DNA from: Peribacillus sp. ACCC06369
Lineage (GTDB): Bacteria > Bacillota > Bacilli > Bacillales > DSM-1321
Direction: 5' to 3'
NCBI RefSeq assembly: GCF_030348945.1
Contig: NZ_JAUCEN010000002.1
Span: 682,001-746,000, forward strand
DNA length: 64,000 nucleotides
The position numbers and the translations under genes were made by a program. The notes under the pieces were generated by a model. It did not search any database, had not been told where the DNA came from, and saw nothing but the letters and a program-made list of their open reading frames with translations. Every line of letters starts with the position of its first letter. Positions within the stretch are counted from its first letter, which is position 1. Positions 54,497 to 63,111 of this stretch are shown here, piece after piece.

Positions 54497-54967
54497 TTAA
54501 TCCCAAACACTAATTCTAGGAACTCCAGCAGTTCTTAAATAGTCCAATAATTGACCAGTATGTACAGACTCATGATAAGCGATTCTTAGCAACATGTCTC
54601 CTAAATCCCTGATATATCCTACATTAGAGCGATCAATTTTAATATTGGATAAGTCGTCTTCGCTAAAGGATACTATTGTTTCCAAAAAATCACGCCTGTA
54701 AGGTTCGGCAAAGTTTAATTCCGCTTCTACAGAGATAAGTGGCTGTTTTTCAAATGGTGATTCGTAAACTGGTAAGCTACCTTGATTTTTAATAGATAAA
54801 TGATAGTAATGCTCACTATCAAGGACATGTCTAACCATTTCTAAACAGCTCATTGCCTTGTCGTCTGGTTTCCAATGGAGTGTGTCTTTAGGTATTGAAG
54901 TCCATAGTTTAATGTTTCTTCTTCTAACCTCTTCCATATTTAAGATGATTAGTTCTATCGATTTCAT
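54497..54967 (-). CDS. DinB-like four-helix protein
   Basis: A 156-residue DinB/YfiT-like protein: metal-binding His residues at MVRHVLDSEHYYHL (about residues 45-58) and IAYHESVHTGQLLDYLR near the C-terminus. Such proteins often use bacillithiol or other thiols. AAAGGGGAG fixes the ATG at 54967; the frame is open to 55000. Single gene with its own terminator. Confidence 0.85.
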   Translation of the reverse strand: MKSIELIILNMEEVRRRNIKLWTSIPKDTLHWKPDDKAMSCLEMVRHVLDSEHYYHLSIKNQGSLPVYESPFEKQPLISVEAELNFAEPYRRDFLETIVSFSEDDLSNIKIDRSNVGYIRDLGDMLLRIAYHESVHTGQLLDYLRTAGVPRISVWD

Positions 54968-55546
54968 AATTATCTCCCCTTTAAGCAGGTATACAATCAC
55001 TATACACGAATGAGTGCTGAAGATATGGGGTGATTTTGAAAATATAGAAAAAAATTTACATTCTGTTGAGGTATAAAATCATTGCGTATTTCTTCTAATA
55101 TGTGCAGCACCGCTCCTGTTTTATTCAATGAAGATAAACGTATGATATGGTTAACCAGCTTTTACTGGTTGACCTTTTTAATGGGAACTCAAATATCAAG
55201 ACAAGGTAAGACATACGGGCGGATGGTTTCATTCTATTGAATTGTACGTGACTACATGTAGAAAAGGGCAGTTCAATGAAGCAACCTAGAGAGGGTCAGA
55301 TCATGATAGGGTATTAAATGGTCGAAGAGACTACAGGGAAAATGCCTATGAATCCATGTAGAATTTACAGGCGATTTCTTTCCGTAGTTTTTCATTGCAG
55401 GGAATAACAAAAGATTCATATATTCGGGGTAATCTTCTATTCCTTATTAGTACCAGACAGAGAATTCCAGTTAATGAATGGTAAAACAGAATGTATTTTA
55501 ATCGATTTTTCTTCTTATTTACGCTATAAGGGGCAGTAGGCCCTTT
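54968..55546. other. Long intergenic region without a recognisable gene
   Basis: About 580 bases hold no credible gene on either strand. A hairpin GGTTAACCAG/CTGGTTGACC with CTTTTT (55149-55180) could terminate plus-strand transcription, although no gene precedes it there. The rest looks like decayed sequence. Confidence 0.4.
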
Positions 55547-55963
55547 TTAAATCAGGGATTGAATTAGAATGTCATCATGATAAATTAAAATCGGTTTAAA
55601 TCCAAGGCCTTTAAACTTTTGCAATGCTTCAGGGTTATTTTTGTTCACAAAACCGGACACTACAAGGATTCCTTTTTTTCTCACATATGCTACTAATTCT
55701 GGTAAAAGGGATTGCAGAATTCCCTTTCCTCTATATTTCTTGTCAAGGATTACATAATTAATATGAGCAACTTTATATAAATAAAGATTATAACAAAGAA
55801 ACCCCACTACTTTACCTTTATCATTACAAATCACAAGTACCTTGTGTGACTTTTGCAAAATTTCATTCGCTTTATCGGACGAAACCCGAAAATTTTTTAC
55901 CGTAATATCAGTTAATTTCTTTATATCTTTTTTAGGTTTCCAGTCTCGAAAAAAATACATCAT
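55547..55963 (-). CDS. GNAT family acetyltransferase
   Basis: A 138-residue GNAT protein with motif A INYVILDKKYRGKGILQSLL (about residues 68-87) and the C-terminal ALQKFKGLGFKP. AAGGAGAAG precedes paired ATGs at 55963 and 55960. Substrate unknown; single gene. Confidence 0.75.
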   Translation of the reverse strand: MMYFFRDWKPKKDIKKLTDITVKNFRVSSDKANEILQKSHKVLVICNDKGKVVGFLCYNLYLYKVAHINYVILDKKYRGKGILQSLLPELVAYVRKKGILVVSGFVNKNNPEALQKFKGLGFKPILIYHDDILIQSLI

Positions 55964-56063
55964 AACTTCTCCTTATCTCTATTAGATATAACAGTTATTC
56001 ACTAGAAATATATAGCTGGTACATGTAAATACATAACCAAAAATCAGAAAACAGTATTTTAAC

Positions 56064-56099
56064 AGGGAATCCCTTTAGAATAGTCCAAAGGGATTCCCT
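56064..56099 (-). terminator. Hairpin after the small Gly/Ser-rich gene
   Basis: AGGGAATCCCTTT (56064-56076) and AAAGGGATTCCCT (56087-56099) form a perfect 13-bp stem, 24 bp past the stop of the small minus-strand gene. The T run is weak (GTTAAAAT). Confidence 0.55.
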
Positions 56100-56122
56100 A
56101 TTAATTTCAAAAAAGCATCCTT

Positions 56123-56302
56123 CTAATCCCTTTCAAATTCCTTGATAGAAGTGGGTTCCTTGATTGAAGTACCTCTATTATTGTTTAAAAAATTTTCTAA
56201 GACTCTTCTCAAGGCAGTCCTACGGCTGCTATTGCCAGTTCCAGAATTACCAGTTCCGGAATTACCAGTTCTTCTTAGTTTTTTGTTTGACACTGAAATC
56301 AT
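56123..56302 (-). CDS. Candidate small basic protein with TGNSG repeats
   Basis: An open frame of 59 codons on the minus strand encodes MISVSNKKLRR, then three TGNSG-type repeats, then a charged helix RRTALRRVLENFLNNN and a KEFERD tail. AAAGGG abuts the ATG with no spacer, which weakens the case; a hairpin follows. The tandem TGNSG units correspond to a 12-bp DNA repeat (ggaactggtaat). Function unknown. A plus-strand ORF over the same DNA reads as PVPEL repeats and is less plausible. Confidence 0.4.
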   Translation of the reverse strand: MISVSNKKLRRTGNSGTGNSGTGNSSRRTALRRVLENFLNNNRGTSIKEPTSIKEFERD

Positions 56303-56516
56303 CCCTTTGTTTTATAATTTTCCACATTACTAATTTATGTGTAATTTTCCCTTTTGCTTGGACAAGTTCATCAATTATTGCTCAGCGGTATGTTATGTAT
56401 TCGTGCTACCATTCAATGTAATAATATGGTATAATCTTTGTGAATTAATTCACAAAAAAGGGTGTCACTGGTTATTATTCGTACTATTAACTCATAAGAG
56501 AAAGTGGGTTGGTTAT

Positions 56517-57410
56517 ATGCTGAAGAAAGTGGTTTTAGCGGGCGGGACTGGTTTTGTCGGTCAATACTTTGAAAGGCATTTCAGGAATTTGGGGTATGAG
56601 GTAAGGATCATCTCCAGGCAAACCCCTCATATTGGCTGGGAAGATAAAGAAGGAATAAGGGAAACGATCGATAATTCGGATATGTTAATCAACTTAGCAG
56701 GAAAAACGGTCAATTGCCGCTATAATGTCAAGAATAAGCAAGAAATATTGGATTCACGAACTGATACGACTGAAGTGCTCGGACAGGCGATCGAACAATG
56801 TGAAAATCCACCTTCACTATGGATAAACTCAAGTACGGCAACGATATACAGGCATGCTGAAGATAAACCAATGACGGAAGAGGATGGTGTGATCGGTTCA
56901 GGCTTTTCCGTTGATGTAGCTAAAGCATGGGAGCGCTCATTTTTCGATTTCCAATTACCCAAGACGAGACAAATTGCTTTACGGATCGCCATTGTATTGG
57001 GCGATGGGGGAGTGATGACCCCTTATAGGAATTTGGTTAAATTCGGCCTGGGAGGCCATCAAGGATCAGGAAATCAGAAATTCAGTTGGATACATATAGA
57101 AGATTTATTTAATATTGTCCTTTTTTTGAGAAAGAATGAGGAATTGAGCGGGGTATTCAATTGTTCTTCACCGCATCCAGTTACAAATCGCGAATTAATG
57201 GCCCATTTGAGAAAAATCATGAATAAAAAGATAGGAATGCCATGCCCAACACCCATGCTTGAAATGGGGGCTTTCTTTATGGGGACCGAAACGGAATTGA
57301 TATTAAAAAGCCGCTGGGTCATACCTGAGAGGTTGGAAAAGGAAGGGTATGCATTTAAATTCCATCATCTTGAAGAAGCACTTGAACAGATACTGAGGAG
57401 CACTAATTAA
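56517..57410 (+). CDS. TIGR01777 family epimerase/SDR protein (YfhF-like)
   Basis: A 297-residue extended short-chain dehydrogenase: NAD(P)-binding GGTGFVGQYFERHF (about residues 9-22), LINLAGKTVNCRY, STATIYRHAEDKPMTEE and the C-terminal DUF1731 part (MPCPTPMLEMGAFFMGTETELIL). This is the pattern of B. subtilis YfhF and E. coli YfcH, whose role is not established. The frame is open back to 56337, but family alignment fixes the start at ATG 56517; the ribosome binding site is weak. Confidence 0.85.
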   Translation: MLKKVVLAGGTGFVGQYFERHFRNLGYEVRIISRQTPHIGWEDKEGIRETIDNSDMLINLAGKTVNCRYNVKNKQEILDSRTDTTEVLGQAIEQCENPPSLWINSSTATIYRHAEDKPMTEEDGVIGSGFSVDVAKAWERSFFDFQLPKTRQIALRIAIVLGDGGVMTPYRNLVKFGLGGHQGSGNQKFSWIHIEDLFNIVLFLRKNEELSGVFNCSSPHPVTNRELMAHLRKIMNKKIGMPCPTPMLEMGAFFMGTETELILKSRWVIPERLEKEGYAFKFHHLEEALEQILRSTN

Positions 57411-57479
57411 GGGTATAAAATACCGGAGATTGATTGCTATAATGATAGATATAAGATCAATAATGGAGGGGAATCATAA

Positions 57480-58649
57480 ATGAATATGACTCCATCTGAA
57501 AAAGTCGGAAGATTCACAACAGGGATATTTTCAGAGTTGGCTACCCGCAAGCAGGAAGCAATGAAAAGAGGGATGGATGTTATCGATTTGAGTGTAGGAA
57601 GTCCGGATTTACCACCGCCTGATTTTGTAGTGGAAACGCTTGTGAAATATGCGAAGGATCCAAATTCCTACGGGTATACGTTAAAAGGTACTCCTGAGTT
57701 CCATGAAGCAGTCCGTTATTTTTATCAGCAGCGGTATGGAGTGGAGCTGGATGCAGAAAAGGAAGTCCTTCAACTGATGGGATCCCAGGATGGACTTGCA
57801 CACTTGGCAACGGCGATGATAAACCCGGGAGATTATGTGCTGGTGCCAGATCCGGGATATCCAATTTATGAAGCGAGTGTAGAGCTTGCCGGCGGAATCA
57901 TTCATCCGATGCCGCTTACTGCCGATAACGGATTCCTCCCCCAGCTCAACGAAATTCCGGATGAAATAGTGCAAAAAACGAAAATGATGATCATCAGTTA
58001 TCCAGGAAATCCTGTCACCTCCCTTGCTGATGAAGTTTTCTTTTCAGAAGTCATATCGTTTGCGGAAAAGAATGAAATCTTGGTGGTTCACGATTTTGCT
58101 TATTCTGAGTTGATTTTTGATAATCATCCACAAATTAGTTTTATGTCCATTCCGGGTGCCAAGGAAGTAGGAATTGAATTTAATTCACTTTCCAAAACAT
58201 TTAATATGGCCGGATGCCGCATTGGGTATGCGGTCGGCAATCGCGATGCGCTGAACATTCTGGGAACTTTGAAATCACACATCGATTATGGGGTCTTTTA
58301 TCCTATCCAAAAAGCTGCCGAAATGGCGCTTACTTCCAACCTTTCGCTGCTATCCGATCAGGTTAAGGAATACGAGTCCCGTCGAGATGCCTTGATATCA
58401 GGCCTTGCCGATGGGGGATGGCATGTCCCGAAAACCTCAGCCACGATGTTTATTTGGGCCCAAATTCCAGCTGGGTGGAAATCACGCGATTTTTCCTATG
58501 CATTGATCGAAAAAGCAGGGGTTACAGTCGTCCCCGGAGATGCTTTCGGGAAGCAGGGTGAAGGGTATGTCCGGATGGCTTTGGTCCAACCGGTTGAGAG
58601 ATTGACGGAAGCTGCTGAACGGATTCGATGGTTTTTGAAGGGGAATTGA
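57480..58649 (+). CDS. PLP-dependent aminotransferase class I/II
   Basis: A 389-residue fold-type I aminotransferase of the DapL/aspartate aminotransferase group. DLSVGSPDLPPP near residue 35, GSQDGLAHLA (cofactor phosphate), SYPGNPVTSLAD (substrate Asn), HDFAYSELIF (Asp and Tyr), SLSKTFNMAGCRIGY with the PLP Lys near residue 237, and the C-terminal Arg in GYVRMALVQP. ATGGAGGGG precedes the ATG. Amino donor not deducible; the nearest functional groups are LL-diaminopimelate and alanine/aspartate aminotransferases. Confidence 0.85.
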   Translation: MNMTPSEKVGRFTTGIFSELATRKQEAMKRGMDVIDLSVGSPDLPPPDFVVETLVKYAKDPNSYGYTLKGTPEFHEAVRYFYQQRYGVELDAEKEVLQLMGSQDGLAHLATAMINPGDYVLVPDPGYPIYEASVELAGGIIHPMPLTADNGFLPQLNEIPDEIVQKTKMMIISYPGNPVTSLADEVFFSEVISFAEKNEILVVHDFAYSELIFDNHPQISFMSIPGAKEVGIEFNSLSKTFNMAGCRIGYAVGNRDALNILGTLKSHIDYGVFYPIQKAAEMALTSNLSLLSDQVKEYESRRDALISGLADGGWHVPKTSATMFIWAQIPAGWKSRDFSYALIEKAGVTVVPGDAFGKQGEGYVRMALVQPVERLTEAAERIRWFLKGN

Positions 58650-58786
58650 GTGGAATTCTAGCAGTTGAAAGGAAAAGTGAAGGTTCGAGTATTAAATAAC
58701 TCTAAGGATTTAATCTCATTCAAATATGAAAAGCATCTATCATGCCTATCGTTTTATTTACATTCATTCAATATGTTCAGGATATA

Positions 58787-58824
58787 AGAACGCTCGATCA
58801 CGGATCGAACGTTCTTTCTTTTTG
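58787..58824. terminator. Terminator hairpin between convergent genes
   Basis: AGAACG..CGATC and GATCG.ACGTTCT pair across ACG and are followed on the plus strand by TTCTTTTTG. The stem overlaps the last codons of the minus-strand gene at 58798. Confidence 0.7.
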
Positions 58825-59079
58825 TTTTCTCCCGCTTAAATATTTTTTCGTGATTTTATTTAAAATGAAATTAGCTGATGTAGCAGAGATTGCAGCAAGT
58901 ATCATTAAAGGCATTTGCGAACGTTGAACAAAAATGACCTCATGGGATAATGTACCGCCGATCTGACCTGTTCCCGAAAAATCCGGGTCATAAGCAGCAG
59001 CTAGAATCAGTCCGGTTAATACTTGCAATATCATGAATATCAATAAGAAACAAATCGTGAAAAGTAGATACTTTTTCAT
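58798..59079 (-). CDS. Small two-helix membrane protein
   Basis: A 93-residue protein with helices LLFTICFLLIFMILQVLTGLIL and MPLMILAAISATSANFIL around a polar loop (YDPDFSGTGQIGGTLSHE), and a basic tail. AGGAGGTG places the start at ATG 59079; the open frame reaches 59100. Family not recognised. Confidence 0.65.
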   Translation of the reverse strand: MKKYLLFTICFLLIFMILQVLTGLILAAAYDPDFSGTGQIGGTLSHEVIFVQRSQMPLMILAAISATSANFILNKITKKYLSGRKQKERTFDP

Positions 59080-59282
59080 CCTTACTTTACACCTCCTCAA
59101 TCATTTATGGATTCCCTGTTTGGGAGTTCCTGCTATTTACACTTTCCGTAATTAAAATGGGTTTCTCTCAATCTCTCTCATACCTTTTCATTCTGACTTT
59201 CGAAAGAGGGTGTTCCTATATCCAGTTTAACTTCACTTGAAAGATCTTGTTTATGGTTGCGAATTGGATATCTTTAACATAT

Positions 59283-59306
59283 ACTGTGTATATAGATATA
59301 AACACT
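59283..59306. promoter_or_regulatory. Candidate GntR operator
   Basis: ACTGTGTATAT (59283-59293) and ATATAAACACT (59296-59306) form an imperfect inverted repeat (9 of 11) 28 bp before the operon's first start codon, where a YtrA-type repressor would act. Confidence 0.5.
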
Positions 59307-59333
59307 ATAACAATTTGAAAGGAGCATGCGTAC

Positions 59334-60050
59334 ATGGATACGTGGAAAGACGCTTTCTGGTTAGCAAAAATGGAATGGAAAAAATCTTGGATCGGGATCC
59401 TCAGTTTGCTTTTGATACTTATTGCGATTGCATTTATGTATACGGTTGTGTGGAAAGATGGAGATAAACTACCCTCTATCTTCATTGATATTGCTTTCCT
59501 GCTGTTATTTGGTTTGGTTCCATATACGATTAGATCGAAAGAATTACAGTATCAAAAGGTGGATGGGGAAATCTGGGGTTCGCCATTTTTCATGATGTTA
59601 AATACCCTGCCTATAGAAAAAGAAGTGTTGATGAAGAGTCGCTTAGTTCAAGCACTGTTTCCCAGCCTGCCTTTTCAACTATTGTTCTTGATCTTATTTT
59701 CTCCTAGGTTTCTCGAAACGATGAGCATTATTGAATACCTTGCGTTTATGCTCATCTGGCTGGTTTTTGGGATATCATCTGCCTTCACGTTCGCGGCAAG
59801 CGATGTAGGAGACAGGATCACTCCAATGATGCTGTTAATGTGGGGTGTCATCATATATGGGGGAGTCACGTTAATTCTCGTATGGCTTTACGTGAAAACT
59901 GATACAGGGATCGTTGGCTTATCGATGGAAGCAGCGAAGGTTTTCCCTATTTGGTCAATGGCTGTTTCAGCAGTGATAACGGTCAGCGGTTATTATTACT
60001 GTAAGCATTACATGGTAAAGCAAATGAAAAAAATAGATTATTTAAAATAA
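59334..60050 (+). CDS. ABC-2 like membrane protein of a YtrA-type operon
   Basis: A 238-residue protein with six helices (FWLAKMEWKKSWIGILSLLL start; MLLMWGVIIYGGVTLILVWLY). It is the permease partner for the ATPase at 60478, with the GntR gene in between. AAAGGAG precedes the ATG. In related B. subtilis operons (ytr, yhcFG) such ABC systems respond to cell-wall antibiotics. Exported substrate unknown. Confidence 0.7.
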   Translation: MDTWKDAFWLAKMEWKKSWIGILSLLLILIAIAFMYTVVWKDGDKLPSIFIDIAFLLLFGLVPYTIRSKELQYQKVDGEIWGSPFFMMLNTLPIEKEVLMKSRLVQALFPSLPFQLLFLILFSPRFLETMSIIEYLAFMLIWLVFGISSAFTFAASDVGDRITPMMLLMWGVIIYGGVTLILVWLYVKTDTGIVGLSMEAAKVFPIWSMAVSAVITVSGYYYCKHYMVKQMKKIDYLK

Positions 60051-60073
60051 GATATCCGGGGAGGAAAAGAAAA

Positions 60074-60478
60074 GTGGAGCTTCCGGTTCATTTATCAAAA
60101 GAATCAAGAGTCCCCATTTATCATCAGATAGCTGGTCAGGTTCAAGCCATGATAGCAAGTGGACAACTGGCTCCAGGTGCCCCCTTGCCTTCAATAAGAA
60201 CGCTATCGAAGGATCTGGAAATCAGTGCAATTACCACTAGGAGAGCCTATCAGGATTTGGAACTGGAAGGTTTCATCACTACCATCCAGGGAAAAGGGAC
60301 CTTCGTTGCAAAAGTGGAGGAAAGTCTCATTCGGAGTGTGAAAATCAAATCCGTCCAGCAAGCGATGGAGAAAAGCATTGAATCAGCACTTCAACAAAAT
60401 TACACATTTGAAGAAATCGAGAGGATTTTTGCAGAACTGATTGACGAGCTTAAAATGAAAAAGGGAGGGGAAGGTTGA
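60074..60478 (+). CDS. GntR-family regulator, YtrA subfamily
   Basis: A 134-residue repressor: winged helix in residues 8-75 (RVPIYHQIAGQVQAMIASGQ, LPSIRTLSKDLEISAITTRR, GFITTIQGKGTFV) and only a short C-terminal dimer helix, which defines the YtrA subfamily. GTG start behind GAGGAAAAG. It probably represses its own operon at 59283-59306. Confidence 0.85.
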   Translation: MELPVHLSKESRVPIYHQIAGQVQAMIASGQLAPGAPLPSIRTLSKDLEISAITTRRAYQDLELEGFITTIQGKGTFVAKVEESLIRSVKIKSVQQAMEKSIESALQQNYTFEEIERIFAELIDELKMKKGGEG

Positions 60479-61329
60479 TGACGACATCACTTGAAGTTCT
60501 TTCCGTTGAAAAGAAAATCGAGGATTTCTTGTTAGGACCGATTAACCTTACGCTTGAATCGGGTACAGTTACGGCTTTGGTCGGGAATAATGGTGCAGGG
60601 AAAAGTACACTGCTGAAAACGATCATGCAGCTGGCGAGACAGGATATGGGTGATATTATCGTTTTTGGATCGAATACGAACCAAGATGATGAAAGTTGGA
60701 AAAATAAAATAGCTTACCAGCCTCAAACTCTGATGGGCTGTGACTCTTTTACGGGAAATGAATTAATGGTCTTATTCTCTAAATGGTATCCGACTTGGGA
60801 TGATACTAGGTTTGCGAGTATGGTGAAAACCTTCGAGATACCTATGAATAAGAAGTATGGAAAATTATCACAGGGTAATCAACAGAAGTTACTAGCATCC
60901 TTGATTTTGTCCAGAAATGTCCAATTATTGATTCTGGATGAACCGACCGCACATATGGATATCGTCTCAAAACGGAAGTACACGGACTTTTTGATTGAGT
61001 GGATGGAAAGGGGAGAAAAGACGATATTTATTTCCACTCATCAAATGGAGGATATCCGCAGGCTTGCCGATTACCTCATATTTATAAACCGGGGGCAAAT
61101 GATAGGTGAATTCGAAAAGGATAAATTGGCTCAGCAGTATAAACGGTTCTGGATGGCAGAGGATTTGCCGCCAGTATCCATTCCGGGGGAGATTGAGAGA
61201 AAAGGTTTGCGGACGGTGACTTCCAATTCGCCTATAGAGGCAGAAGCTTATTTTCTGAAGGAAGGAATCAACTGGCACGCTGAGGAGTATTTAGACCTTG
61301 AGGAGGTTGTTACTTACTTGTTAAAGTAA
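60478..61329 (+). CDS. ABC exporter ATPase (YtrB/YhcG-like)
   Basis: A 283-residue ATPase: Walker A GNNGAGKST (about residues 38-46), Q-loop YQPQ, signature LSQGNQQKL, Walker B LLILDEPTAHMDI and H-loop STHQM. The ATG at 60478 overlaps the GntR stop by one base. QGN replaces the usual GGQ in the signature, common in YtrB/YhcG relatives. C-terminal 60 residues form an accessory domain. Confidence 0.85.
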   Translation: MTTSLEVLSVEKKIEDFLLGPINLTLESGTVTALVGNNGAGKSTLLKTIMQLARQDMGDIIVFGSNTNQDDESWKNKIAYQPQTLMGCDSFTGNELMVLFSKWYPTWDDTRFASMVKTFEIPMNKKYGKLSQGNQQKLLASLILSRNVQLLILDEPTAHMDIVSKRKYTDFLIEWMERGEKTIFISTHQMEDIRRLADYLIFINRGQMIGEFEKDKLAQQYKRFWMAEDLPPVSIPGEIERKGLRTVTSNSPIEAEAYFLKEGINWHAEEYLDLEEVVTYLLK

Positions 61330-61374
61330 GGCGCTCTCTAGCTTTTTTTAAAACTACTTTTATGTTTAAGAGAA

Positions 61375-61402
61375 GGTCCATCCTCGGATGGGCTTTTTTA
61401 TG
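61375..61402 (+). terminator. Intrinsic terminator
   Basis: GGTCCATCC and GGATGGGC pair and run into six Ts, 45 bp after the ATPase gene. Confidence 0.85.
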
Positions 61403-61535
61403 TTTATGGGAAACTAGCGAGATAGATTATTAATGGAATATCCGAACGTAAAAAGGACAAGCCGCATAATATATAGCAAGTCCGTAACTATCTTCAATGA
61501 AGTGGGCTTAATATGATAGAGAGGGGGGAAAAGCA

Positions 61536-61808
61536 ATGATCAACTGGAGAGTCCGTCTTAAGAACCCGACGTTTATATTCACGGTACTCCTTCCTGGGCT
61601 TTTAATATTGGCGCAGATGGTTGCCGCATTCATAAACAATTTCATTACTCCTATAGGCTTTACCATTACTGATGATGCATTGAACGGGGCTTTGGGCATC
61701 ATTAACTTCATAGCGCTTACATTCTTTGGGGTCGGCGGTGTGGTCGATCATACCACGAAAGGCATAAGTGACAGTGAGAATGCTAGAAAATACGAGGAGC
61801 CTAAATAA
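61536..61808 (+). CDS. Phage-type holin, phiLC3 family
   Basis: A 90-residue protein with the phiLC3 holin pattern: INWRVRLKNPTFIFTVLLPG at the N-terminus, two helices, and VVDHTTKGISDSENARKYEEP at the C-terminus. AGAGGGGGG precedes the ATG. Holins of this family are found in prophages but also alone in Bacillus chromosomes. No other phage gene is nearby, so this is a stand-alone or domesticated holin. Confidence 0.85.
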   Translation: MINWRVRLKNPTFIFTVLLPGLLILAQMVAAFINNFITPIGFTITDDALNGALGIINFIALTFFGVGGVVDHTTKGISDSENARKYEEPK

Positions 61809-61847
61809 TGGGCCTCGATTCTTTCATCTACTGAAGAGTAGAATCCA

Positions 61848-61899
61848 CCAGAGAACACCGGACTAGTTACACACCGGCGATCTCTGGTTATTTGTTTTT
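61848..61899 (+). terminator. Intrinsic terminator after the holin gene
   Basis: CCAGAGA (61848-61854) pairs with TCTCTGG (61881-61887), with an inner CCGG/CCGG pair, then TTATTTGTTTTTT. Confidence 0.75.
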
Positions 61900-62005
61900 T
61901 GCAAAGATTATGATGAACGAATTAAAAAATGATTTTTGGTCTGAAAACCGAAAGGCAACATACATTTAAAATTGTGGTTCATTTTCAGTTTAGGGAGGAA
62001 AAAGG

Positions 62006-62485
62006 ATGAGTTATAGTTTACCAGTTTCAAAATGGCTTGCAGCCATAGTATTAATTGGAGCATTGATGGCGGCATTCATATTCAGTCCGGCTAATGCTTC
62101 AGCCTCTATCAATTATGGTGATGAAGTTGCCGCTTTGGCAAAGAAGCAGGTGGGGAGCAAATATAAATATGGGGGGACGACACCAAAAGGATTTGATGCT
62201 AGCGGTCTTACCCAGTATGTATATAAAAATGCCGCGACAGAAATGAAGATTCCAAGAACGAGTGCCGAACAGTATAAAATAGGAAAGGCTTTGAAACAAA
62301 AAGACTTAAAAGCGGGTGATTTGGTCTTCTATGCCACCGGTAAGAAAGGGCAGGTCTCTTTTGTAGGAATCTATTATGGAAATGGTACATTTGTCGGGAC
62401 CACCACCAAAGGGGTCAAGGTGGTCAAAATGAGTGATAAGTATTGGAAAGAAAAATATATAGGGGCAAAACGAGTCATTAAGTAA
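62006..62485 (+). CDS. Secreted NlpC/P60-like protein lacking the catalytic Cys and His (pseudoenzyme)
   Basis: A 159-residue exported protein: signal peptide (about residues 1-32, ending near ANASA), then a single NlpC/P60 domain (DEVAALAKKQVGSKYKYGG, AEQYKIGKALKQKDLKAGDLVFY). In active members the nucleophile is Cys in FDCSGL; here it is FDASGL (Ala65, codon GCT). The His of the HVGIY motif is Phe119 (SFVGIYYG). The fold is otherwise well kept, so it is not random decay. It should be unable to cleave peptidoglycan and may bind wall peptides or regulate real hydrolases. GGGAGGAAAA precedes the ATG. Confidence 0.85.
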   Translation: MSYSLPVSKWLAAIVLIGALMAAFIFSPANASASINYGDEVAALAKKQVGSKYKYGGTTPKGFDASGLTQYVYKNAATEMKIPRTSAEQYKIGKALKQKDLKAGDLVFYATGKKGQVSFVGIYYGNGTFVGTTTKGVKVVKMSDKYWKEKYIGAKRVIK

Positions 62486-62522
62486 CAAGCTGAATTTCAT
62501 ATGAAAAAAGTCGAGCAAAAAA

Positions 62523-62552
62523 AAAGGGCATCGAAAATCCGATGCTCTTTTT
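62523..62552. terminator. Bidirectional intrinsic terminator
   Basis: AAAAAGGGCATCG and CGATGCTCTTTTT pair (one mismatch) with A and T tracts either side, between the NlpC-like gene and the convergent membrane pair. Confidence 0.9.
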
Positions 62553-62574
62553 GCTAGTCATATCCGGGGGGCAT

Positions 62575-63111
62575 TCATTCAATGATGATATCCGTTAAAA
62601 CAACATTGCCATTACGGACCTTTACCACGGCCACTGAAGGATTGGCCAATGCGTCCTTCTCCATCTCTTTTGCCTTTTCTTCGGATGCGAAATAATTGTC
62701 CAGACCGTATCTGATCTGTATGGTTTCCGCATTTTGAAGCTCATATGGGATTTCCAATTCCCCTTTTAGGTAAACGCCTTTGGCGGGTTTTTCTTTCGTT
62801 ACGTAATCAACATCGTATAGTCCATCAGAGTTTTGTTTTAAACGTACATATACCTTTTTATAATCACCCATCTTCCTTGTATTGAACTCGGTTTTAATCG
62901 AGTCATCGACTTGGGATGGTTTAACGGATTCAATTTCGTATTTCAAAGCCACATAGCTTCCCCTAAATAAGTCAGTCGGATCAACCGGGGCTGTTTTGAT
63001 TTTGATTACATCTCCTGTCATTGTTGTCCAGACCGGAGGAATCGCCAAGACTAACAGAATCAAGACTGGAATGGAAAATATGAAGAGTGGACGGAATGAT
63101 GGATTATTCAT
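62575..63111 (-). CDS. GDYXXLXY-family membrane-anchored protein
   Basis: A 178-residue protein with one N-terminal helix (FIFSIPVLILLVLAIPPVW) and an outside domain bearing the family motif as GSYVALKYEI (consensus GDYxxLxY). AGGGGAACTCA precedes ATG 63111; the frame open to 63213 overlaps the upstream gene and is not needed. Its start overlaps the stop of the DUF2157/DUF4401 protein by 8 bp, the usual pairing for these families. Function unknown. Confidence 0.8.
   Translation of the reverse strand: MNNPSFRPLFIFSIPVLILLVLAIPPVWTTMTGDVIKIKTAPVDPTDLFRGSYVALKYEIESVKPSQVDDSIKTEFNTRKMGDYKKVYVRLKQNSDGLYDVDYVTKEKPAKGVYLKGELEIPYELQNAETIQIRYGLDNYFASEEKAKEMEKDALANPSVAVVKVRNGNVVLTDIIIE

Noticed and set aside
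56164..56421. Plus-strand ORFs opposite the TGNSG gene (PVPEL repeats, Cys/Tyr-rich product)
   Set aside because: No ribosome binding site. One runs into the leader of the epimerase gene, and the other is the reverse reading of the 12-bp repeats.
61536..62485. Prophage
   Set aside because: Only a holin and an NlpC/P60-like protein; no integrase, structural or replication genes nearby.
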